Source: Tenacibaculum sp. 190524A05c (GTDB lineage: Bacteria; Bacteroidota; Bacteroidia; Flavobacteriales; Flavobacteriaceae). From it: DNA of 64,000 bases. The DNA is taken from the NCBI RefSeq assembly GCF_964036595.1, contig NZ_OZ038523.1, positions 1,866,501 to 1,930,500 on the forward strand. The letters run 5' to 3'. Position numbers and translations under genes: made by a program. The notes beneath the pieces were generated by a model. The model was not told the DNA's origin. It made no database searches and was given only the letters and a program-made list of their open reading frames with translations. Below are positions 8,992-17,717 of the stretch, piece after piece; position 1 is the first letter of the stretch, and each line of letters begins with the position of its first letter.

Positions 8992-11829
8992 ATGACTAAA
9001 AATATACTATTGGTATGCCTTTCAGTTTTTATACTGAGTTGTACCTCTACTTCTAAAGACAAAAAAGAAGTAGCTTTAAAAATTGATTATGAGAAAATAA
9101 CATTAGATAATGGACTTGATGTTATTTTTCATGTAGATAAATCTGATCCAGTTGTAGCTGTGGAACTTATGGTTCATGTTGGTTCTGCTAGAGAAATAGA
9201 AGGTAGAACAGGATTTGCTCACTTATTTGAACATCTATTATTCCTTGAATCTGAAAACCTTGGAAAAGGTGGATTAGATAAGATGAGTGCACGTATAGGA
9301 GGATCTGGAGCAAATGGTTCAACTTCGAGAGATAGAACTAATTATTTACAAACTGTTCCTAGTGATGCATTAGAAAAAATGATTTGGGCAGAAGCTGATA
9401 AATTAGGTTGGTTTATCAATACTGTTACTGATCCAGTTTTAGCAAAAGAAAAACAAGTTGTCAAAAACGAAAAAAGACAAAGTGTTGATAACAGACCTTA
9501 TGGACACAGACAATATGTTATTGGTAAAAACTTATATCCAAAAGATCATCCATATAATTGGCAAGTAATTGGTTCTTTAGAAGATTTACAGAATGCGACT
9601 TTAGATGATGTAAAAAATTTCTTTAAAAAATGGTACGTTCCAAATAACGCTACTTTAGTTTTATCTGGAGATATTGATGTTGCTAAAGCAAAAGAATGGG
9701 TTCACAAATATTTTGATGAAATTCCTAGAGGAGGAGAAATCACTCCAGTTCAAAAACGCCCAGGAATTGTTAATGAAACTAAGTACTTATTTTATGAAGA
9801 TAACTTCGCAAGATTACCTGAATTAACATTAACATGGCCTACTGTTGAACAATATCATAAAGATTCTTATGCTCTTGACATTCTAACAGAATATTTAACT
9901 GTTGGTAAAAAAGCGCCATTAAATAAAGTTTTAGTTGATGATTTAAAACTAACTTCTGGAACAACAATGTTTAACTTTACATCAGAAATTGCGGGACAGG
10001 TTCAATTAGTAGTTAGAGCTTTTAATAATACCAAACTCGATGAAGTGAAAACTGGAATTGACAAAGCTTTTACTGACTTTGAACAAAATGGAATTCCTCA
10101 AAAAGATTTAGATCGTATTAAAGCAGGATTAGAAACTGATTTTTACAGTAGCTTATCTAGTGTTCTTGGAAAAGGATCTCGTTTAGCTTCATATAATACA
10201 TACACTGGAGACCCAGGTTATGTAACGAAAGAATTAAATGAAACTTTAGCAGTTACAACTGAAGATGTAATGAACGTTTTCAACAAATACATCAAAGGAA
10301 AAAACTTTATAGCTACTAGTTTTGTTCCTCGTGGTGATCAAGCTTTAGCTTTAACAAATTCAGAAGAAGCAAAAATTGCAGAAGAGAAAATCGTAATGGG
10401 TGCAGAAGAATCTTTTGATGCTTCAATTGCAGCAGAATACGAAAAAACACCTTCATCTTTTGATCGTTCTGTTGAGCCTGAATATGGAAAATCACCTGAA
10501 ATCAAAACTCCAAATGTTTGGCAAGATAAATTGGATAACGGAATCAAAATCTTTGGTATCCAAAATAGTGAAGTTCCTTTAGTTGAATTCAACTTTGTAA
10601 TTGAAGGAGGACAACTTTTAGAAGACATGAATAAATTAGGTGTTGCTAACTTAACCGCTGGTTTATTAGAAAAAGGGACTAAAAATAAAACGGTTAGTGA
10701 ATTAGAAGATGCATTAGCGCAATTAGGTGCTTCTGTATTTGTTTTCGCTACTAAAAATAACATCAGAATTTCAGGAACTACTTTAACTAGAAATTACGAA
10801 GCAACTTTGGCTTTAGTAAAAGAAATGTTGTTAGAGCCAAGATGGGATGAAACAGAGTTTGATTTATTAAAGAAACGCGCTATTACGAACTTAAGACAAC
10901 AAGAAGCTAGTCCGAGGTCAATTGCCGCAAATCAGTATAATACTTTATTATATGGTAAAGATAATATCCGATCTAAAAATATTTTAGGAACAATTGCCTC
11001 TGTAGAAACAATTACCATTGATGATATTAAAAACTACTATAATAATTATATTTCTCCTTCTGTTACTACAATGCATGTTGTTGGAGATATTGATCAAAGT
11101 AGTATTGTATCTTCTTTAAAAGAAATTAACGACGGATGGAAAGCCAAGGAAGTTAACATTCCTAGTTTCCCGACTCCAGAACCACCCAAAAAATCGACGG
11201 TATATTTTTACGACGTTCCTAATGCGAAACAATCTCAATTACGTTTTGGAACTCCGGCATTGGCATTTAATGATAAAGACTTCTATCCAGCTACTGTTAT
11301 GAATTATATTTTAGGTGGCGGTGGTTTTGCTTCTCAGTTAACACAACAACTTAGAGAAGGTAAAGGTTATACTTACGGAGTGCGTTCTCGTTTTTCTGGA
11401 AACAAAGAAAAGGGAGCATTTACTATTTCTAGTGGAGTAAGAAGTAACGTAACTTTAGAAGCATCTCAATTAGTAAAACAAATTTTAGAAAACTACGCTA
11501 AAAACTATAACGAGAAAGATTTAGCAACGACTAAAGGATTCTTAATCAAATCAAATGCTCGTGCTTTTGAAACGATGAATGCTAAATTAAGAATGTTAGA
11601 AAACATTAGTACTTATAATTTATCTCCTGACTATGTAAAGGGTAGAGAAAAAATTGTTTCTGAAATGACTATTCCTCGCATTCAAGAATTAGCAAATCAA
11701 TATGTTGATCCTAACAAAATGATTTGGTTAGTTGTTGGAGATGCAGAAACACAATTAAAAAGAATGAAAGACTTAGGATTTGGAGAGCCAGTCCTACTTA
11801 ATAAACTTCAAGAAAAAGTGAAGCAATAA
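8992..11829 (+). CDS. M16 family metallopeptidase, lipoprotein
   Basis: This 945-aa protein contains both halves of a pitrilysin/insulinase-type peptidase in one chain. The N-terminal half has the inverted zinc motif HxxEH (HLFEH, H77-E80-H81) and a downstream Glu region (KNEKRQ). The C-terminal half, from about residue 510 (DNGIKIFGI...), lacks the motif, as is usual for the structural half. A lipobox (LSC, Cys about 17) predicts lipid anchoring in the envelope. It degrades peptides or signal peptides in related organisms; the substrate is unknown here. Confidence 0.92.
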   Translation: MTKNILLVCLSVFILSCTSTSKDKKEVALKIDYEKITLDNGLDVIFHVDKSDPVVAVELMVHVGSAREIEGRTGFAHLFEHLLFLESENLGKGGLDKMSARIGGSGANGSTSRDRTNYLQTVPSDALEKMIWAEADKLGWFINTVTDPVLAKEKQVVKNEKRQSVDNRPYGHRQYVIGKNLYPKDHPYNWQVIGSLEDLQNATLDDVKNFFKKWYVPNNATLVLSGDIDVAKAKEWVHKYFDEIPRGGEITPVQKRPGIVNETKYLFYEDNFARLPELTLTWPTVEQYHKDSYALDILTEYLTVGKKAPLNKVLVDDLKLTSGTTMFNFTSEIAGQVQLVVRAFNNTKLDEVKTGIDKAFTDFEQNGIPQKDLDRIKAGLETDFYSSLSSVLGKGSRLASYNTYTGDPGYVTKELNETLAVTTEDVMNVFNKYIKGKNFIATSFVPRGDQALALTNSEEAKIAEEKIVMGAEESFDASIAAEYEKTPSSFDRSVEPEYGKSPEIKTPNVWQDKLDNGIKIFGIQNSEVPLVEFNFVIEGGQLLEDMNKLGVANLTAGLLEKGTKNKTVSELEDALAQLGASVFVFATKNNIRISGTTLTRNYEATLALVKEMLLEPRWDETEFDLLKKRAITNLRQQEASPRSIAANQYNTLLYGKDNIRSKNILGTIASVETITIDDIKNYYNNYISPSVTTMHVVGDIDQSSIVSSLKEINDGWKAKEVNIPSFPTPEPPKKSTVYFYDVPNAKQSQLRFGTPALAFNDKDFYPATVMNYILGGGGFASQLTQQLREGKGYTYGVRSRFSGNKEKGAFTISSGVRSNVTLEASQLVKQILENYAKNYNEKDLATTKGFLIKSNARAFETMNAKLRMLENISTYNLSPDYVKGREKIVSEMTIPRIQELANQYVDPNKMIWLVVGDAETQLKRMKDLGFGEPVLLNKLQEKVKQ

Positions 11830-11834
11830 AAAAT

Positions 11835-11864
11835 AAAAACGCCCTAGCAATTAGGGCGTTTTTT
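11835..11864. terminator. Bidirectional terminator between M16 peptidase and fabD
   Basis: The stem ACGCCCTA / TAGGGCGT with a 5-nt loop is flanked by A and T runs on opposite sides. It can therefore serve both convergent genes. Confidence 0.85.
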
Positions 11865-11886
11865 ATTTTATAATAAATTGTTTTTT

Positions 11887-12771
11887 TTATTCAAAGCTTG
11901 CTCCAATAGCAGCAACGCTTCTATCAATTTTTCTCATTAAACCTTGTAAAACTTTACCTGGTCCAACTTCTACAAACTCTGCTCCACCATCTGCGATCAT
12001 TTGCTGAACCGATTGAGTCCACTTAACAGCGCCTGTTAATTGTGCCACTAAATTTTCTTTTATTTCAGCAGGATCTGTAACTGCCTTAGCAACTACATTT
12101 TGATATACTGGGCAAATTGGAGTGTTAAAAGTAGTTTCCTCAATTGCTTTTGCTAACTCTTCACGGGCAGGCTCCATTAAAGGTGAATGAAATGCTCCTC
12201 CAACTGGTAATACTAAAGCTCTTTTCGCTCCTTTTTCTTTCAGAATATCACAAGCTTTGTTAATTGCTTCAACCTCTCCAGAAATAACAATCTGTCCTGG
12301 ACAGTTATAGTTTGCTGCAACCACTGTTCCTTCAATTGAATTACAAACTTCTTCAACTACTTCATTTTCTAAACCTAAAACAGCTGCCATTGTAGAGGCT
12401 TGTTGCTCACATGCCTTTTGCATTGCCATCGCTCTTGTAGCAACTAATTTTAAACCGTCTTCGAATGATAATGCATTACTTGCAACTAAAGCAGAAAACT
12501 CTCCTAAAGAATGTCCTGCAACCATATCTGGTTTAAAATCTTCACCAAGTACTTTAGCCATAATTACTGAGTGTAAGAAAATAGCTGGCTGAGTTACTTT
12601 AGTTTGCTTTAACTCCTCCGCCGTTCCTTCAAACATTGCATCTGTAATACTAAATCCTAAAATTGAATTTGCTTGTTCAAATAACTGTTGAGCCAACGGT
12701 GATTTCTCGTATAAGTCTAAACCCATACCTGTAAACTGAGCACCTTGACCAGGAAAAATATATGCTTTCAT
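11887..12771 (-). CDS. fabD: Malonyl-CoA:ACP transacylase
   Basis: The 294-aa protein starts with the family motif FPGQGAQ, has the nucleophile in GHSLGE (S88) and the catalytic His in GAFHSPLM. It moves malonyl groups from CoA to acyl carrier protein for fatty-acid elongation in the cytoplasm. Length is normal. No other fatty-acid genes are next to it. It is divergent from the queuosine-precursor transporter gene with a 66-bp spacer. Confidence 0.95.
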   Translation of the reverse strand: MKAYIFPGQGAQFTGMGLDLYEKSPLAQQLFEQANSILGFSITDAMFEGTAEELKQTKVTQPAIFLHSVIMAKVLGEDFKPDMVAGHSLGEFSALVASNALSFEDGLKLVATRAMAMQKACEQQASTMAAVLGLENEVVEEVCNSIEGTVVAANYNCPGQIVISGEVEAINKACDILKEKGAKRALVLPVGGAFHSPLMEPAREELAKAIEETTFNTPICPVYQNVVAKAVTDPAEIKENLVAQLTGAVKWTQSVQQMIADGGAEFVEVGPGKVLQGLMRKIDRSVAAIGASFE

Positions 12772-12837
12772 ATGTTTCTTTAATCATTTGTTTAATTATG
12801 CAAACATAATCAATTTTAATTTTGCTATTTTCGTTAT

Positions 12838-13545
12838 ATGACCGAGAAAAACAAACTACTTGCGCATAATATTTATCTCATTCTTGCCGCATTATTTATT
12901 GCCTCACTAGTTGCTTCCAACCTTATTTTTCAGAAATTTTTTTATTGGTATCCTTTTGATATTGAAATCTATGGCGTAAAATTATTTGAGGTTTCTGTTG
13001 GTTTATTACCTTATCCAATTACCTTTTTAATTACGGATATATTGTCAGAAATATACGGTAAGAAAAAAGCGAATCAAGTTGTAATTACAGGAATTTTTGC
13101 CTCATTGTTCTCATTAGGAATAATTTACTTAGGAAAATATTCACCTGCAACAACGTGGTCTCCAGTAAATGACGATACCTTTAATTTAGTTTTTGGAGCA
13201 GCACCATTAGCTGTTCTTGCATCTATGTTAGCTTATCTATTCGCTCAATTTGTTGATATTAGAGTATACCACTTCTGGAAAAACTTTACAAACGGTAAGC
13301 ATTTATGGTTACGTAATAATTTTTCAACCTTCTCTTCACAAATTATTGATACACTAACGGTATTAGTGCTGTTATGTTCATTTGGAATAATTGCTTGGGA
13401 ACAATTTTTAGGGTTATTGATAAGTGGAGTTATTTTTAAAATAATGATTGCTTTAATTGATACGCCACTATTATACATCGTAGTATATTGGTTCAGAAAA
13501 AGATTTAATTTAAAAGAAGGAGAAGAGTTTACGAATCTTCTATAA
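12838..13545 (+). CDS. yhhQ: Queuosine precursor transporter (YhhQ/VUT family)
   Basis: The 235-aa protein has about six hydrophobic segments and the family signature PYPITFLITDILSEIYGKKKA near residues 59-79. YhhQ-type proteins import queuosine precursors (preQ0/preQ1) used in tRNA modification. The protein sits in the inner membrane. The next gene, an MscS-like channel, starts three bases after its stop, so they are probably co-transcribed, though no functional link is known. Confidence 0.88.
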   Translation: MTEKNKLLAHNIYLILAALFIASLVASNLIFQKFFYWYPFDIEIYGVKLFEVSVGLLPYPITFLITDILSEIYGKKKANQVVITGIFASLFSLGIIYLGKYSPATTWSPVNDDTFNLVFGAAPLAVLASMLAYLFAQFVDIRVYHFWKNFTNGKHLWLRNNFSTFSSQIIDTLTVLVLLCSFGIIAWEQFLGLLISGVIFKIMIALIDTPLLYIVVYWFRKRFNLKEGEEFTNLL

Positions 13546-13548
13546 ACT

Positions 13549-14802
13549 ATGAATTCAAGAAAGATATTCTATAATCTATATACAAATACTTTTGATATTG
13601 ATGCTGGTATAGCAATGTATCTTAATGTAATTACCAATCTTTTGATTGTTGCCATTTTTGGTTATATGATTTATCGATTAGTAAAACTTTTCGGTAGTAA
13701 AATGATTCGAAAAATTGCTTCAAAAACTAAAACCGAATTTGACGATATACTAATAAAGAATAAATTCTTTTTAAATTTATCTAGAGTCTTAATATTCATT
13801 GTTGTTTACTCTTTTCTAGATTACATTTTTATTGATTTTAATCGGTTATTAAATTATGCACAAAAGATAACCAACGTCTGTATTGTCATTAGTTTCATTC
13901 TATTGGTTAAAAGTGTATTGTCTAGTATTAAAGATTATTTAAGAACACTTACAATTTTCAGAGATAAACCTTTAGAAAGTTACGTTCAAATCTTTATGGT
14001 TTTTCTTTGGCTAATTGGTTTGATTATTAGTATTTCCATACTTTCTGACAGACCGTTAGCTCGTTTTTTTACAACATTAGGAGCATTTTCCGCAGTTCTA
14101 CTTTTAATTTTTAAAGATGCAATTCTTGGTTTTGTTGCCAGTATTCAAATCTCAGTTTACGATACAGTTCGACTCCAAGATTGGATAACAATGGAAAAAT
14201 ATGGAGCTGATGGAACTGTAGTTGAAATAAACTTAACCTCTGTAATTGTTCAGAATTTTGACAATACGATTACCAGTATTCCAACATACTCATTAATATC
14301 CGATTCTTTTAAAAACTGGCGTGCTATGAGTAATTCAGGTGGAAGAAGAATTAAGCGTGCAGTTTCTATTAAAATGAGCAGTATAAAATTTCTTTCTGAT
14401 GAAGAAATTGAAAAGTTCAAAAAAATTGAAATAATTAGCCCATACATAACTGCTATAAGCACTGAAATAAGAGATTTTAATACAGTTAATGAGATTAATA
14501 AAGAAGTTTTAATAAACGGCAGAAACCTGACTAATTTTGGGTTGTTTCGTAAATATCTGGATGTATACCTAGAACAGCATCCTCAAATCAACAAAAACCT
14601 TACGTTTATGACTCGACAATTAACTCCAACTTCTAAGGGAATTCCTTTAGAGATTTATGCCTTTAGCACAATGAAAGAATGGGTGTTTTATGAACGTATT
14701 ATTGCAGACATTTTTGATCATGTTTGTGCCGCTGTTTCTTTCTTTGATTTAGAAATTTTTGAATCTCCTACGGGAAAAGATATATCTAAACTTAATCGTT
14801 AG
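13549..14802 (+). CDS. MscS-family mechanosensitive channel, YbdG-like
   Basis: The 417-aa protein has about five transmembrane segments followed by the MscS pore and beta domain (AFSAVLLLIFKDAILGFVAS, then VRLQDWITM and GTVVEINLTSVIVQNFDN). The length and the soluble C-terminal domain fit the YbdG/miniconductance branch. It should release solutes on hypo-osmotic shock. It is close behind the queuosine-precursor transporter and its end lies 10 bases before the ABC permease start. Confidence 0.87.
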   Translation: MNSRKIFYNLYTNTFDIDAGIAMYLNVITNLLIVAIFGYMIYRLVKLFGSKMIRKIASKTKTEFDDILIKNKFFLNLSRVLIFIVVYSFLDYIFIDFNRLLNYAQKITNVCIVISFILLVKSVLSSIKDYLRTLTIFRDKPLESYVQIFMVFLWLIGLIISISILSDRPLARFFTTLGAFSAVLLLIFKDAILGFVASIQISVYDTVRLQDWITMEKYGADGTVVEINLTSVIVQNFDNTITSIPTYSLISDSFKNWRAMSNSGGRRIKRAVSIKMSSIKFLSDEEIEKFKKIEIISPYITAISTEIRDFNTVNEINKEVLINGRNLTNFGLFRKYLDVYLEQHPQINKNLTFMTRQLTPTSKGIPLEIYAFSTMKEWVFYERIIADIFDHVCAAVSFFDLEIFESPTGKDISKLNR

Positions 14803-14812
14803 TATAAAGAGG

Positions 14813-15889
14813 ATGAAATCAACAAATTCGCTTTGGTATTTAACATTACAAAAATTCAAAAAGAATAAAACTGGATTAATCAGTTTAGTTTATATAATTC
14901 TTTGTGGATTTGTTGCGCTTTTCTGTTATGTATTGGCTCCAGACAATAGTAGTTCTGCAAACCAAATGAACATAGAAATTCATTCAAAATCACCAGGATT
15001 CTCTTCAGAATTCATTCAGGTTCCAAATCAAAATACTTCAAACGAATCATCATGGATTTCAACTTTATTATACGGCAAAAAAATCAATTACACTGAAATT
15101 CCAATTTTATCATACGAAATACAAAAGGAGCATATTGAAGTAAAAAAATATGATGGCACATTCAAATCGTTTGACTTAAAACAGTTTGGATCGTCTCCAG
15201 AAAATTATATAAAGAAAAAAAACTTCTTTCTAGGAACGGATAAATTTGGTAGAGACTTATGGAGTCGAATTCTTGTTGGAACTAGAATTTCATTTTCTAT
15301 AGGATTTATAGCTGTTTTTATTTCCTTATTAATAGGAATTCCAATTGGTGCTTTAGCTGGTTATTTTGGTGGTAAAATAGATGCATTCATCATGTGGATG
15401 ATTAACATAACATGGTCTATTCCTACTCTACTTTTAGTTATTGCAATTACACTTACTTTAGGAAAAGGATTTTGGCAAGTTTTTATCGCAGTTGGATTAA
15501 CGATGTGGGTTGAAGTAGCTAGAATTGTGAGAGGACAAGTTATAACTGTAAAACAGCAACAATATATTGAAGCCGCAAAAGCTTTAGGATATTCTAACCT
15601 TAGAATTATTTTCAAACATATTTTACCGAATATTTTAGCACCAGTAATTGTAATTTCTGCGGCTAACTTTGCAGCAGCGATTCTAATAGAAAGTGGACTT
15701 AGTTTTCTTGGAATCGGAGCTCAACCTCCTACTCCATCTTGGGGAGCAATTATAAAGAATCATTACAATTATATTATTCTAGGAAAACCATTTTTAGCAT
15801 TAGCTCCAGGAATTGCTATCATGAGTTTAGTCATGGCATTTATGCTTTTAGGAAATTCTTTAAGAGATGCTTTAGATGTAAAAAGTTAA
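14813..15889 (+). CDS. ABC transporter permease, peptide type (DppC/OppC-like)
   Basis: The 358-aa protein has an N-terminal membrane segment, a periplasmic insert of about 120 residues, then the BPD permease domain with GTDKFGRDLWSR and the EAA loop (EAAKALGYSNLRIIFKHILPN). The C-terminal SGLSFLGIGAQPPTPSWG motif is typical of DppC. The frame is open from 14759 inside the previous gene, but the ATG at 14813 is the natural start. No binding protein, second permease or ATPase lies nearby, so its partners must be elsewhere. Confidence 0.88.
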   Translation: MKSTNSLWYLTLQKFKKNKTGLISLVYIILCGFVALFCYVLAPDNSSSANQMNIEIHSKSPGFSSEFIQVPNQNTSNESSWISTLLYGKKINYTEIPILSYEIQKEHIEVKKYDGTFKSFDLKQFGSSPENYIKKKNFFLGTDKFGRDLWSRILVGTRISFSIGFIAVFISLLIGIPIGALAGYFGGKIDAFIMWMINITWSIPTLLLVIAITLTLGKGFWQVFIAVGLTMWVEVARIVRGQVITVKQQQYIEAAKALGYSNLRIIFKHILPNILAPVIVISAANFAAAILIESGLSFLGIGAQPPTPSWGAIIKNHYNYIILGKPFLALAPGIAIMSLVMAFMLLGNSLRDALDVKS

Positions 15890-15920
15890 AAACAATACTG
15901 CTTTAATTCAAGCAGTATTG
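15888..15920 (-). terminator. Terminator of the small peptide gene
   Basis: Read on the minus strand, a perfect 9-bp stem (CAATACTGC / GCAGTATTG, 10-nt loop) is followed by five T. It is 17 bp after the peptide stop. On the plus strand no T run follows, so it belongs to the minus-strand gene. Confidence 0.7.
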
Positions 15921-15937
15921 CATAGTATCTAAAATTC

Positions 15938-16093
15938 TTAGTGCAATTGAGTTCCGCAACGTCCTGCAATACAAACTTGAAATGCTCCTTGACATTCAAA
16001 ATGTGAACTGCAGTAATCCATACTTCCTCCATTTACTGATTTCTGAGCTTCTTTACTTAATGTCTTTCCTAAATTTAAAATTGATTTTTTCAT
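15938..16093 (-). CDS. Double-glycine-leader, Cys-rich small peptide precursor
   Basis: A 51-aa minus-strand gene. Its first 23 residues (MKKSILNLGKTLSKEAQKSV then NGG) look like the double-Gly leaders of Bacteroidota bacteriocin or natural-product precursors, which are cut by a C39-peptidase ABC exporter. The 28-residue core after GG has four Cys (C28, C34, C41, C46) and ends in Gly-Thr-Gln-Leu-His. A terminator follows immediately. No exporter, modification enzyme or immunity gene is adjacent. Product role (bacteriocin, signal, other) is unknown. Confidence 0.7.
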   Translation of the reverse strand: MKKSILNLGKTLSKEAQKSVNGGSMDYCSSHFECQGAFQVCIAGRCGTQLH

Positions 16094-16383
16094 TACAAAT
16101 AATATTTAAAATTGATTTGCCTTGTTCTTTTATGGACATACAAGGTTTATGTCTTTTTCGCGAAAATGTTAAACTATAGATCTACAACTATTCTAACACT
16201 TCCAAAACTATCTAGAAATCAAACAAATAAAAAGCAGTGTGTCTTTCAATTTATAAATTAGAAGATAGTCAAGAGTACAATTACAGTAAAATCAAGGTAT
16301 TTAGAACATTGTTAACTATGCTCTTTAAGATTGTATCAACCGAGTTAAGTTCGTAATTTCGCAACTTCATTAAAAAGAACCCA
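16094..16383. other. Intergenic region between divergent peptide and thioesterase genes
   Basis: This 290-bp AT-rich spacer holds the promoters of two divergent genes. A 6-bp inverted repeat (CCTTGT / ACAAGG) lies about 30-60 bp upstream of the peptide start. Apart from the candidate promoter at 16331-16361 I see no gene or RNA in it. Confidence 0.5.
16331..16361 (+). promoter_or_regulatory. Candidate promoter of the thioesterase-nuclease operon
   Basis: TTG at 16331-16333 and TAATTTCG at 16354-16361, spaced by 20 nt, match TTG-N(17-23)-TAnnTTTG with one mismatch. They lie about 22 bp before the ATG. Confidence 0.45.
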
Positions 16384-16830
16384 ATGAATTTCACAGTACA
16401 ATTTACAACTAGATGGGCAGATTTTGACGCCAATATACATATGCGTCATACTGCTTATAATGATTATGCAGCAGAATCACGATTACGTTATTTCAATAAA
16501 TTCGGTATTACAATTCATGACTTTACAAAAGAAAAAGTAGGTCCAATATTATTTGAAGAAAACACTAAATTTTTAAAAGAAATACACTTAGGTGAAGATA
16601 TTTCCGTTAACCTTAAAATAACAGGTTTGTCCGAAAAAGGTGAACGTTGGAAAATTCAGCACGAAGTATTCAACAGCCAAGGAAAACTATCAGCAATTAT
16701 TAATGTTTATGGAGCTTGGTTAGATCTAGCTAAACGTAAATTAACAGTACCTCCATTAAAGTTTCAAGAAATTTTTAAGGATGCTGAGAAAACAGAAGAC
16801 TTTAAAGAAATACTATTAAAACGTGAATAA
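16384..16830 (+). CDS. Acyl-CoA thioesterase, hotdog fold (4HBT-like)
   Basis: This 148-aa cytoplasmic protein has the start pattern of 4-hydroxybenzoyl-CoA thioesterase-like proteins: RWADFDANIHMRHTAYNDYAAESRLRYF, with Asp in the catalytic-loop position. The length is normal for a single hotdog domain. It probably hydrolyses an acyl-CoA, substrate unknown. The downstream nuclease gene begins at a GTG inside its last codons. Confidence 0.83.
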   Translation: MNFTVQFTTRWADFDANIHMRHTAYNDYAAESRLRYFNKFGITIHDFTKEKVGPILFEENTKFLKEIHLGEDISVNLKITGLSEKGERWKIQHEVFNSQGKLSAIINVYGAWLDLAKRKLTVPPLKFQEIFKDAEKTEDFKEILLKRE

Positions 16831-17641
16831 AAAAAGAATCATTGCTGCGCTAATTTTAAGCGCAGTTTTATTTTATAAATATTACTTAGAAGACAAGGAA
16901 GATTTACAGAATAAGGAAAACAAAACCTCGAAGGATATCGAAGAACCAACCTCTCATTCTTCCTTTAATTTTTTACCTACCTCTACTACGAAACAAATTG
17001 TAAAACACAATTATTACACTTTGTCTTATAGTGAGGAACATGAACAAGCAGAATGGGTGGCGTATTCTTTAGATAAAAAAGATATTGTGTACACCAACTT
17101 TAAAAGACCCTTTTTCATTGAGGATCCTAAAGTAAAAACAAAATCTGCGCATTGGAGAAATTATAAAAAATCTGGATATGATAGAGGCCATTTATGTCCT
17201 GCCGGAGATAGAAAGTTTTCAAAAGATGCATTTGACGAAACTTTTTACACCTCAAATATTTCTCCTCAAAAACACGATTTTAACGCAGGTATCTGGAACA
17301 AGCTAGAACAAAAAGTAAGGTATTGGACAAAAAAATATAATCATCTATATGTAATTACAGGCGGTATTTTAACAGACAGTAATTATAAAACTATTGGAAA
17401 AGAGAAAGTAGTTGTACCTAAAGCATTTTATAAGATCTTGCTTGATTATACTCAACCAGAAATAAAAGCCATTGCTTTTCTTTTACCTCATAAGGAATCT
17501 AATAAACCATTATATGAATTCGTTGTTTCTATTGACGAACTAGAAAAAATTACTAAAATTGATTTCTTTAAAGACTTACCAGATGATCTTGAAGAGAAAC
17601 TTGAATCTTCTACTGATTATAAAAAATGGTCGTTTAGATAA
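16823..17641 (+). CDS. Membrane-anchored DNA/RNA non-specific endonuclease (NUC1 family)
   Basis: The 272-aa protein has an N-terminal hydrophobic segment (residues 5-18) and then a charged linker, so it is probably exported or membrane-tethered. The beta-beta-alpha-metal core carries DRGH (120-123, H123 general base) and the Mg-binding Asn in the FNAGIWNKLE helix (about N154). The start is GTG and overlaps the thioesterase stop by 8 bases; no ATG is available nearby. Likely role is scavenging extracellular nucleic acid, which is inference. Confidence 0.88.
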   Translation: MNKKRIIAALILSAVLFYKYYLEDKEDLQNKENKTSKDIEEPTSHSSFNFLPTSTTKQIVKHNYYTLSYSEEHEQAEWVAYSLDKKDIVYTNFKRPFFIEDPKVKTKSAHWRNYKKSGYDRGHLCPAGDRKFSKDAFDETFYTSNISPQKHDFNAGIWNKLEQKVRYWTKKYNHLYVITGGILTDSNYKTIGKEKVVVPKAFYKILLDYTQPEIKAIAFLLPHKESNKPLYEFVVSIDELEKITKIDFFKDLPDDLEEKLESSTDYKKWSFR

Positions 17642-17663
17642 TCAAAAAAGTAAAGTATAAAAC

Positions 17664-17697
17664 AAAAAAAGATCACTTATTAAAGTGATCTTTTTCT
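17664..17697. terminator. Bidirectional terminator between nuclease and dsbD-like gene
   Basis: An 8-bp stem (GATCACTT / AAGTGATC) with a 4-nt loop is flanked by A7 and T5. It fits both convergent transcripts. Confidence 0.85.
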
Positions 17698-17717
17698 TTA
17701 TATAATAATTCTAATGA

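Noticed and set aside
10338..10763. 141-codon minus-strand frame inside the M16 peptidase gene
   Set aside because: It lies wholly inside a well-supported gene and has low-complexity composition of an antisense shadow.
15982..16179. Open frame of 65 codons on the plus strand
   Set aside because: It is antisense to the double-glycine-leader peptide gene, and its sequence is not protein-like.
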